Source of the DNA: Pseudomonas migulae | GTDB lineage: Bacteria; Pseudomonadota; Gammaproteobacteria; Pseudomonadales; Pseudomonadaceae | NCBI RefSeq assembly: GCF_024169315.1 | Contig: NZ_JALJWR010000001.1 | Span: 1,075,501 to 1,139,500 of the forward strand | Reading direction: 5' to 3' | Length of the DNA: 64,000 nucleotides | Part shown: in pieces, positions 57,190-64,000 of the stretch | How the letters are laid out: each line of letters opens with the position of its first letter | How positions within the stretch are numbered: position 1 is the first letter of the stretch | Translations under genes and position numbers: made by a program | The notes under the pieces: model-generated | What the model was told of the DNA's origin: nothing | Seen by the model: only the letters and a program-made list of their open reading frames with translations | The model's database searches: none

Positions 57190-59148
57190 ATGAGCCCACC
57201 TGACGACCACGACGGTTTCAACCGTCGACATGTACTGCAAGGCCTTACGGCGGGTGCCGTCGGTGCCTGGATCAGCCCTCTATTCGCAGGGAGTAAAACC
57301 ATGCCAGATGCCCCGGCCGACCTCATTCTGTACAACGGACGCCTGCACACCGTCGATCGCAAGAAACCCCAGGCCAGTGCCGTCGCGATCAAGGACGGGC
57401 GCTTCGTGGTGGTCGGTAGCGACGCTCAGGCCATGGCGTTGCAAGGCCCGGGCACGCAAATTATCGACCTTCACGGTCGCACGGTGATTCCCGGTCTCAA
57501 CGATTCGCACCTGCACCTGATCCGTGGTGGCTTGAATTACAACCTTGAATTGCGTTGGGAAGGCGTACCGTCGCTGGTCGATGCCTTGCGCATGCTCAAG
57601 GACCAGGCCGACCGTACACCCACGCCGCAATGGGTGCGGGTGGTCGGTGGCTGGAACGAGTTCCAGTTCGCCGAAAAACGCCTGCCTACGATTGATGAAC
57701 TGAACAAAGCCGCGCCAGACACACCGGTGTTTGTGTTGCACCTCTACGACCGCGCACTGCTCAACCGCGCCGCATTGAAAGTGGTCGGCTACACCCGCGA
57801 TACGCCGAACCCGCCGGGCGGTGAAATCCAGCGCGACGCCAATGGCGACCCGACCGGCATGCTGATCGCCCGCCCCAACGCGATGATTCTCTACTCGACC
57901 CTGGCCAAGGGGCCGAAACTGCCGCTGGAATACCAGGTCAACTCGACCCGGCAATTCATGCGCGAACTCAATCGCCTCGGCGTCACCAGCGCCATCGACG
58001 CCGGCGGTGGTTATCAGAATTACCCGGACGACTATCAAGTCATTCAGCAACTGGCCAAAGATCAACAGCTCACGGTGCGCATCGCCTACAACCTGTTCAC
58101 CCAGAAACCCAAGGAAGAGCTGTCCGATTTCAAGAACTGGACCAGCACCTCCCACTACGGTCAGGGCGACGACTTCCTGCGACACAACGGTGCCGGGGAA
58201 ATGCTGGTGTTTTCGGCGGCGGACTTCGAAGACTTCCTCGAGCCGCGCCCGGACCTGCCGCAAACCATGGAGCAGGAACTGGAGCCGGTGGTCCGCCACC
58301 TCGTCGAGCAACGCTGGCCGTTCCGTCTGCACGCCACTTACAACGAATCCATCAGCCGCATGCTCGATGTGTTCGAGAAGGTCAATCGCGACATTCCGTT
58401 CGACGGTCTGCCGTGGTTTTTCGATCACGCCGAAACCATCACCCCACAGAACATCGAGCGGGTCAAAGCCTTGGGTGGAGGGATCGCGATCCAGGACCGC
58501 ATGGCGTTCCAGGGCGAGTATTTTGTCGACCGCTACGGCGCCAAGGCTGCCGAGCACACGCCACCGATCGCGCGGATGCTCGCCGAGGGCGTTCCGGTCG
58601 GCGCCGGCACCGATGCCACGCGGGTGTCGAGCTACAACCCCTGGACGTCGATGTACTGGCTGGTCAGCGGGCGTACCGTCGGTGGTCTGGAGCTGTACCC
58701 GCAAGGTTTGAGTCGCGACACGGCACTGGAGTTGTTCACTCATGGCAGTGCCTGGTTTTCTTCCGAGCAAGGCAAGAAGGGTCAGATCAAGGTCGGGCAA
58801 CTGGCGGATTTGATTGCGCTGTCGGCGGACTATTTTCACATTGAGGACGAAGCGGTCAAATGGATCGAGTCGGTGTTGACCATTGTCGATGGCAAGATCG
58901 TCTACGGCACGGCCGAGTTCGAGAAACTCGGTCCGCCTCCCGTGCCGGTGATACCGGAATGGTCGCCGGTGGTTAATGTGCCGGGGCATTGGAGACCTTT
59001 GGCGCCGATGACGGCGCAGGTTCATCACTGTGTCGGGGCTTGCGCGGTGCATGCTCACAGCCATGAACGGGCGCGGTTGTCTTCGGCGCCGGTCAGTGAC
59101 TTTCAGGGTTTCTGGGGGGCGTTTGGCTGTTCGTGTTTTGCGTTTTGA
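57190..59148 (+). CDS. Exported amidohydrolase (YtcJ-like, amidohydrolase family 3)
   Basis: The 652-residue protein starts with a twin-arginine-type leader: NRRHVLQGLTAGAVGAWISP, with the RR pair at about 12-13. The body is an amidohydrolase 3 barrel: YNGRLHTVDRKKPQASAVAI, GRTVIPGLNDSHLHLIRGG (metal site H-x-H), RLHATYNESISRML, WFFDHAETI, VPVGAGTDATRVSSYNPW (catalytic Asp). The C-terminus has extra Cys and His residues (VHHCVGACAVHAHSHERA, GAFGCSCFAF), unusual for this family and possibly metal-binding. Family members hydrolyse amides or related bonds of often unknown compounds. No linked catabolic genes exist to hint at the substrate. Confidence 0.86.
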   Translation: MSPPDDHDGFNRRHVLQGLTAGAVGAWISPLFAGSKTMPDAPADLILYNGRLHTVDRKKPQASAVAIKDGRFVVVGSDAQAMALQGPGTQIIDLHGRTVIPGLNDSHLHLIRGGLNYNLELRWEGVPSLVDALRMLKDQADRTPTPQWVRVVGGWNEFQFAEKRLPTIDELNKAAPDTPVFVLHLYDRALLNRAALKVVGYTRDTPNPPGGEIQRDANGDPTGMLIARPNAMILYSTLAKGPKLPLEYQVNSTRQFMRELNRLGVTSAIDAGGGYQNYPDDYQVIQQLAKDQQLTVRIAYNLFTQKPKEELSDFKNWTSTSHYGQGDDFLRHNGAGEMLVFSAADFEDFLEPRPDLPQTMEQELEPVVRHLVEQRWPFRLHATYNESISRMLDVFEKVNRDIPFDGLPWFFDHAETITPQNIERVKALGGGIAIQDRMAFQGEYFVDRYGAKAAEHTPPIARMLAEGVPVGAGTDATRVSSYNPWTSMYWLVSGRTVGGLELYPQGLSRDTALELFTHGSAWFSSEQGKKGQIKVGQLADLIALSADYFHIEDEAVKWIESVLTIVDGKIVYGTAEFEKLGPPPVPVIPEWSPVVNVPGHWRPLAPMTAQVHHCVGACAVHAHSHERARLSSAPVSDFQGFWGAFGCSCFAF

Positions 59149-59229
59149 GTTGAACCATGTTTTGCGGACGTCCCCGGCCCCCTGTGGGAGCTGGCTTGCC
59201 AGCGATAGCGGTGTGTCAGGCGGCGGGGT

Positions 59230-59886
59230 TTTTGAGGGTGTACATATCCATTGCTGCGGTAACGGCTGGTATTGGTTCCGCCCTGACGGCGGGTCACTTG
59301 GAAGAGCGCCAAGTAACCAAGCGCCAAGCGCCCCTGACGTACGGCCTCCCGACGGGGCAGATCAAGATCAAAAACAAAGCGAGGCGGCCTGATAGCCGGC
59401 CTGAAGTTCGTCAGGATCATCGGCGGTGAACACCAATGTCATGTCCACCAAAATCCCTGTGGGAGCTGGCTTGCCAGCGATGAACGTCCAGACACCGCGT
59501 TCATCCAGACAGCAAGCGTCATCGTTAACGACCATCGCTGGCAAGCCAGCTCCCACAGGGGAATGCATATACCTGAAGAACCAGGTCGGCCCGCAGGCCG
59601 CCTCGGTTGCATTGGCGGTGGTCGCCACCTCGAGAGGCCGAGTGGAGGTTCTGCGCAGTGGGCAACCCGGCAGGGATGCCGGGTTAGCCGCCCCCGGCCA
59701 TGGATGGCCGATGGCGGCGGGCCCACGGAGCAGGACCGGAACGAGGGCATGCCGAGCACTAGCGAGGCACCGAAAGAAAGGGGCAAAAGCGCTTGGTTAC
59801 TTGGCGCTTTTCCAAGTAACTCGCTGTAAGAGCGAAACCGCCAGCCGTCGTTACCGCAACAACGGATATGTACCCCCTCAACAAAC
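59230..59886. repeat. Long imperfect inverted repeat with nested REP elements (800-bp gene-free region)
   Basis: The left arm (59230-59337, TGTACATATCCATTGCTGCG to CGCCAAGTAACCAAGCGCC) is matched in reverse complement by the right arm (59777-59886, GCGCTTGGTTACTTGGCGCT to CGGATATGTACCCC). Between them lie a REP pair at 59456-59560 and a GC-rich repeat-like stretch (59630-59770: GGTTCTGCGCAGTGGGCAAC). A single REP unit sits before it at 59180-59207. I see no credible gene in 59149-59949. Confidence 0.75.
59456..59560. repeat. REP pair of the AGCTGGCTTGCCAGC variant
   Basis: TGTGGGAGCTGGCTTGCCAG and the facing CTGGCAAGCCAGCTCCCACA are exact complements, separated by about 60 bp, nested in the larger inverted repeat. 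Confidence 0.85.
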
Positions 59887-59949
59887 GCGCACCAAACGAG
59901 CTCACCGGTATCCGTTTACAATGCCCGAACCTCCCGCACCGACCTCCCC

Positions 59950-60813
59950 ATGGACATCGACCTCGCCCGTACCTTTCTGGAAATCGTCCGCCACGGCAGC
60001 CTCGCCGCCGCAGCGGAAAAACTCCACGTCACCCAGACCGCGATCACCGCACGTGTACAGAAACTCGAAAACCAGTTGGGCAGCACGCTGTTCGTGCGCA
60101 ACCGCGCCGGTGCCCGCTTGACCCCGAACGGCGAAGCCTTTGTGGTCTACGCCAATCAACTGGTCGAAACCTGGGAAGCCGCGCGCCGGGACTTGCCGTT
60201 GCCGGAGGGCTACCACGACGTGCTGCACATCGGCGGCGAAGTCAGCCTGTGCAACCCGTTGATGCTCAGTTGGGCCGCTGAACTGCGGGAGAAAATTCCC
60301 GGCCACGCACTGCGCATGGAAATCCGCGACGGCGAAAATCTTCTGCGCCAACTCGAACTAGGGGTGCTCGACGCCGCGCTGGTCTATCAGCCGGAATATT
60401 GGCCGCGCCTGCAAGTCGAGCAAATACTGGAAGAAAAACTGATTCTGGTACGTCTGGCCGGAAAGCCCGATCCCTACGTGTACATCGACTGGGGCCCGGA
60501 TTTTCGCCGTCAGCACGATGCTGCGTTGCCGGAGAAAGCCAAGGCCGCGCTGAGCTTCAACCTCGGTCCCCTGGCCTTGCAATACATTCTGGAGAACGGT
60601 GGCAGTGGCTACTTCCGTACCCGGGTCGTGCACAGTTACCTGGAAAGCGGTGTGCTGGAACAAGTGCCGAAAGCCCCGGAATTCAGCTACCCGACCTATC
60701 TGGTTTACACCCGCGACCGTGACTCGGCCACCCTGCAACACGCCTTCGACCTGCTGCGCGAAGTCATCCAGTCCGACGATGACTGGTCGCAACGCTGGAA
60801 CCCGCTGACCTGA
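59950..60813 (+). CDS. LysR-family transcriptional regulator
   Basis: The 287-residue protein has the LysR winged HTH (1-62, ARTFLEIVRHGSLAAAAEK and VTQTAITARVQKLENQLG). The effector domain starts at VLHIGGEVSLCNPLML. It is close to the HexA/LrhA-like branch by its short effector domain and the LVYQPEYWPRLQ segment, but the target is not known. It lies 97 bp before the hydroxylase gene on the same strand; the non-divergent arrangement gives no clear clue. Confidence 0.9.
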   Translation: MDIDLARTFLEIVRHGSLAAAAEKLHVTQTAITARVQKLENQLGSTLFVRNRAGARLTPNGEAFVVYANQLVETWEAARRDLPLPEGYHDVLHIGGEVSLCNPLMLSWAAELREKIPGHALRMEIRDGENLLRQLELGVLDAALVYQPEYWPRLQVEQILEEKLILVRLAGKPDPYVYIDWGPDFRRQHDAALPEKAKAALSFNLGPLALQYILENGGSGYFRTRVVHSYLESGVLEQVPKAPEFSYPTYLVYTRDRDSATLQHAFDLLREVIQSDDDWSQRWNPLT

Positions 60814-60910
60814 GTTCGCTTTACACCGGAACATGGCGTTTGTGTCCCCTGGCTTCGGCCCGCCGGAAACGGCGGGATCGTCTAATCTGCTGGGACAACA
60901 ATAACCACAG

Positions 60911-62065
60911 GTGAACGCAGTGAGGCAGACCACCGAGGCTTTTCGCGCCCGTTATCGCGCTGACATTCATCCACGCTACAACCCCTGGCTGCACGGCGGC
61001 TTTGTACTGTTATTCGGCTTGCTGGCCATTGGTGCATTCTGGAGCACCGTGCATCACGTACTTCCGCTGGAATGGCTCGCCGTACCACTGACGCTGTTGT
61101 GCTTCAACTTCGGCGTGTACACGGTGCATCGCCACCTCGGGCACCACAAAAAAAGCTTCGCGCGGATGTTCTACGCCCGCCATGCCGGCGACCATCACAG
61201 TTTCTTCGCGCCCGGCCACATGACGTACGACAGCGCCCGCGACTGGCGGGTGATCCTGTTTCCAGCCTGGCTGATCGTGGTGCATACGCTTGTCATCACC
61301 CTGCCCGTCTGGTGGCTGCTCGGGCAGTTCGATGCCAACGTCGCCGGTCTGGTCGGCGGCTGCCTGGTCCTCGGTTACCTGGCCTATGAGGTGTTCCATG
61401 CCTGCGAGCACCTGCCACCCTCGAACCCGGTCACGCGCTGGCCGTGGATCCGCCAGATGCGCCGCCTGCATGAACTGCATCACCGTCGGGAATTGATGCA
61501 GGAACGCAATTTCAACATCGTTTTTCCACTGACGGACTACCTGTTCGGCACTCTTTACTGGGAGCCCGAGCCAACGTACCTGCACCCAACGAGAACGCCC
61601 ATGACCCGCATGCAGCATCAGATCACGATTGCCGGCAACCCGATTGAAGTGCTCGCCTACGCCAGCACCGTGACCCGCTGGCCGGAGTGGCACCCATCGT
61701 CACTCAAGGTCGAGGGCCAGGGCGGTCCGCTGCATGCAGGTTCGCGCTTCGAAGAAGACATCCGGGCCGGCGGGCGCGAGGGACATTTAAGCTGGGCGGT
61801 GAACGAGTATTTGCCCGGTCGTCGCTGGAGCGCTCGCGCTCAGGGCGATCATGGCTTGTCGTTGGAGGTGACCTACGAATGCGAGGCCGAGGGCCACGGC
61901 ACCCGGTTTGTCCGCACGCTGGAGTATCAGTTCAGCGGCCTGGGGATGCGCATTGCCAATCGCCTGTTGTTGAAGCGGCGCATCGATCATGAATCGGCCG
62001 CGTCGATGCTAGCCTTGCGCGAAATGGCCCACAAGCACCTGGCCCCGGCAGGAGTCACTGCGTGA
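60911..62065 (+). CDS. Fatty acid hydroxylase (sterol desaturase) family membrane protein fused to an SRPBCC lipid-binding domain
   Basis: The protein has up to 384 residues. Residues about 30-220 form a di-iron hydroxylase with four hydrophobic helices and the His clusters HRHLGHH (73-79), HAGDHH (91-96), HACEH (163-167) and HELHH (187-191). From about 235 a START/SRPBCC-type domain follows (IAGNPIEVLAYASTVTRWPE, FVRTLEYQFSGLGMRIANR). The combination suggests that a bound hydrophobic ligand is delivered to the membrane hydroxylase. The start is uncertain: GTG 60911, or GTG 60920 with AGGTGA just upstream. The stop overlaps the next start by 4 bp (ATGA-like GTGA), so the following SMP-30-like gene is co-transcribed. 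Confidence 0.82.
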   Translation: MNAVRQTTEAFRARYRADIHPRYNPWLHGGFVLLFGLLAIGAFWSTVHHVLPLEWLAVPLTLLCFNFGVYTVHRHLGHHKKSFARMFYARHAGDHHSFFAPGHMTYDSARDWRVILFPAWLIVVHTLVITLPVWWLLGQFDANVAGLVGGCLVLGYLAYEVFHACEHLPPSNPVTRWPWIRQMRRLHELHHRRELMQERNFNIVFPLTDYLFGTLYWEPEPTYLHPTRTPMTRMQHQITIAGNPIEVLAYASTVTRWPEWHPSSLKVEGQGGPLHAGSRFEEDIRAGGREGHLSWAVNEYLPGRRWSARAQGDHGLSLEVTYECEAEGHGTRFVRTLEYQFSGLGMRIANRLLLKRRIDHESAASMLALREMAHKHLAPAGVTA

Positions 62066-63149
62066 GTCGAACCGTCACGTTTCGCCGTGTCGTGCTATTG
62101 GTGATCGTTGCCATCGCCGCCTTTCTGCTGCTGATGCCGACCAAGGTGCAACCGGTGGCCTGGACGCCGCCACCGGCGCCCTCACTCACCAGTGGGCCCT
62201 ACGCCGACAATCAGCGACTCAAAGGCGTGGAGCGTGTGGGCGCCGACGATATCGACGGGCCGGAAGCCTTGCTGCTGGAGGACAACGTGCTCATCACCGG
62301 CCTGCATGACGGTCGGTTGATTCGCACCAGCCTCGACGGCAAGGTCACCAAAGTGCTGGCCGACACCGGCGGCCGGCCGTTGGGTCTGGCGCGGCATCCC
62401 AATGGTTTGCTGGTGATCGCTGACGGGGTCAAGGGCTTGCTGTCGCTGGACGCTCAGGGGCGGTTGATTGCGTTGACCACGGCGGCGAATGGCGTGGACT
62501 TCGGGTTCACCGACGACGTGGCCATCGACAAGTCCGGGCATTACGCCTATTTCACCGATGCTTCCAGCCGCTTCGGGTACGGCCACGACGGCGAGGCGAT
62601 CATCGAGCACGGCGGTGATGGTCGCTTGCTGCGCTATGACTTTCAGACAGGTAAAACGGCGGTCCTCCTGGATAAACTGGAGTTTGCCAACGGCGTGACC
62701 CTGGGACGGGACGAGGCGTTTGTACTGGTCAACGAAACCGGCGCCTATCGCATCAGTCGCTACTGGCTGAGCGGTCCGAAGGCCGGTACCCACGATCTGT
62801 TCATCGACAACTTGCCGGGGCTGCCGGACAACCTCGCGTTCAATGGCCGGGACCGTTTCTGGGTGGCGCTGTATGCCCCCCGCAACGCACTGCTCGACGC
62901 CACGGCCGCGCATCCCTTCGTGCGCAAGATGATCGTGCGGGCGATGGCCGTTCTGCCCAAACCGGTGGAGAAACGCGGGTTCGCCTTGGGGCTGGATCTC
63001 GAGGGCAGGTGATCGCCAATCTGCAGGACGGCAGCAGCGACAATTACTCGCCGATCACCACGGTGAGAGAGTATGGGGAGTGGTTGTATTTCGGGTCGTT
63101 GAAGGCGACGCATATGGCGCGGTTGCCGTTAAGCAAGGCATTGCAGTAA
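62062..63149 (+). pseudogene. SMP-30/gluconolactonase/strictosidine-synthase-like gene, frameshifted near the 3' end
   Basis: The first 316 codons (62062-63012) encode an N-terminal membrane anchor (VVLLVIVAIAAFLLLMP) and a six-bladed propeller (EALLLEDNVLITGLHDGRLI, FTDDVAIDKSGHYAYFTDAS, LEFANGVTLGRDEAFVLVNE, NLPGLPDNLAFNGRDRFWVA). The frame stops at TGA 63010 directly after LGLDLEGR. In the overlapping frame from 63009, VIANLQDGSSDNYSPIT and REYGEWLYFGSLKATHMARL continue to a TAA at 63147; this is the normal last blade of the family. One base appears missing in GAGGGCAGGTG (AAGG expected). So it is a recent frameshift or a sequencing error. If intact, it would be a lactonase or esterase of about 361 residues acting with the upstream hydroxylase. 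Confidence 0.85.
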
Positions 63150-63152
63150 ACC

Positions 63153-63242
63153 TGTGGGAGCGGGCTTGCTCGCGAAAGCGGTGTGTCAGTCAATACATGT
63201 GTCGAATGACACACCGCTTTCGCGAGCAAGCCCGCTCCCACA
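63153..63242. repeat. REPIN with a perfect 36-bp stem
   Basis: The arm TGTGGGAGCGGGCTTGCTCG continues to GCGGTGTGTCA (63153-63188), and 63207-63242 is its exact reverse complement, with an 18-base loop. It is the most perfect of the REP pairs in this window. Confidence 0.92.
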
Positions 63243-63263
63243 TTTGATCTGCGTCAGGCTCGA

Positions 63264-63506
63264 CTAACGGGGATCCATCTCGCCATCGCGAACAGCGTTA
63301 TCGGTTTCTTCCCGCACACGCTCCGGATCAAGGTCGGTGCCATCGTCCTGGTCCATCGGGATGGCGCCTTCGTTGTTCGGCAGCTCGTCGATGCCCGGTT
63401 CGTCTTCCGGGTTGACGGTGGTGCGCCCGGGGCTCAATGGCTCGGGACGGGTGGGGATAGGGTCGTAGCCGCCCTGCTCTTCGCTGGGAAATTTGGGATC
63501 AGTCAT
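63264..63506 (-). CDS. Small acidic, probably disordered protein
   Basis: The 80-residue protein is rich in Asp, Glu and Pro (TTVNPEDEPGIDELPNNEGA, DQDDGTDLDPERVREETDN) with no cysteine or membrane segment. GAGGTG lies 6 nt upstream of the ATG. No known family is recognised; it looks like an intrinsically disordered protein conserved in Pseudomonas. Confidence 0.75.
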   Translation of the reverse strand: MTDPKFPSEEQGGYDPIPTRPEPLSPGRTTVNPEDEPGIDELPNNEGAIPMDQDDGTDLDPERVREETDNAVRDGEMDPR

Positions 63507-63615
63507 GGGGCACCTCGCATGGAGCCGTAAAGTCGGACTCTGATCATTCGAGGTGCCGGGATTTATCGCCGTTCCAATTTTTCAGCCACCGGTCGTCGGT
63601 GGCTGGAGCGACATG

Positions 63616-63855
63616 TCAGGATGACTGGAGTTGTTGGACGATCTTGTCCTTGACCTGCAGGCGCTTCTCCTTGAGCTTCTTCAGTGCGTCATCACTGGGC
63701 GCATCCGATTGGGCGGTTTCAGCCTTTACCACCTCGGCGTCCGCCTGCGAATACTTGTTGATCAGTGAATCCAGTAACGGATCCTTGGTGCGTTTTTGCT
63801 GGATATCTTCCTTTGAAAAATTCAAGTCCTTATAAAGGTCGTGTGGCACCGGCAT
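63616..63855 (-). CDS. DUF465-like helical protein
   Basis: The 79-residue protein from ATG 63855 (GGAGGT 6 nt upstream) reads MPVPHDLYKDLNFSKEDIQQ and is a helical hairpin ending LKKLKEKRLQVKDKIVQQLQ. The KKLKEKRLQVKDKI end is typical of the DUF465/YdcH family, but the first helix is longer than usual. Function unknown. The remaining bases to 64000 hold no clear gene. Confidence 0.78.
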   Translation of the reverse strand: MPVPHDLYKDLNFSKEDIQQKRTKDPLLDSLINKYSQADAEVVKAETAQSDAPSDDALKKLKEKRLQVKDKIVQQLQSS

Positions 63856-64000
63856 GGAACACCTCCGTTGGTTGATCGGTGGCAAACGCGATCGATTGCG
63901 TTCGCCAACTATCAGAATGGCCTCGGTCTGCAGGTTCTGTCGACCGCCTATCAGACCAGCGGTGTCCGTTCGTCGTCCTGTTGCAAACCTGATTAAACCT

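Noticed and set aside
59563..59829. Small open frames inside the repeat region
   Set aside because: They cover the repeated sequence itself, lack ribosome-binding sites, and change frame between arms.

Overview
The window looks like a chromosomal segment from the Pseudomonas fluorescens group. It is GC-rich and compact. It carries many paired palindromic REP/REPIN elements of the GTGGGAGCGGGCTTGC type, and the gene families (cti, cobN/chlID, the DUF6543-type LRR protein, cysI-DUF934, TerC-CorC) are typical of that group. No tRNA, rRNA, CRISPR array, prophage or complete insertion sequence is visible.

Layout. 1-5.2 kb: the 3' end of an acetoacetyl-CoA synthetase gene, an orphan PilU-like ATPase, a PAS hybrid histidine kinase and a parvulin. 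5.3-12.1 kb: a minus-strand catabolic block with a polar amino-acid ABC importer (binding protein, two permeases, ATPase), RidA, an IclR regulator, a DSD1-type PLP deaminase and a KDG kinase. Together these suggest uptake and deamination of an amino-sugar acid such as D-glucosaminate. 12.3-14.5 kb: a TerC-CBS-CorC membrane protein bracketed by two copies of an unexplained direct repeat of about 75 bp. 14.6-22.1 kb: a tightly overlapping operon wecB-nfrB-nfrA-ybcH-like, which is the c-di-GMP-controlled glycan (phage N4 receptor) system with its own UDP-ManNAc supply and a perfect ANR/FNR-type box upstream. 22.2-28.3 kb: LysR, MFS efflux, MerR with its operator-promoter, an OYE-family reductase and a PLD-like protein. 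28.4-38.3 kb: cobalamin genes in two divergent units, each behind a cobalamin riboswitch: cobW-cobN-chlI/chlD on the minus strand and cbtB-cbtA-cobE-cobM on the plus strand. 38.4-50.6 kb: nfuA, an acyltransferase, cti, B12-dependent metH, small membrane proteins, an orphan periplasmic binding protein, and cysI with its DUF934 partner. 50.6-64 kb: a very large LRR effector-like protein, sohB, a histidine phosphatase, an SCP2 protein, a Tat-type amidohydrolase, an 800-bp repeat-filled gap, LysR, a fatty-acid-hydroxylase/SRPBCC fusion, a frameshifted SMP-30-like gene and two small proteins.

Most notable points: (i) chlI and the VWA (chlD) frame are joined by a textbook -1 frameshift cassette (A AAA AAG in frame, 5-nt spacer, 11-bp perfect stem), so one gene probably makes both cobaltochelatase subunits; (ii) the self-contained nfr glycan operon with the ANR-like box; (iii) a repeat element of exactly 31 codons sitting in frame inside cobN; (iv) the probable glucosaminate pathway; (v) a MerR promoter with a 19-bp spacer; (vi) a cysteine-free, truncated NEL-like tail on the LRR protein.
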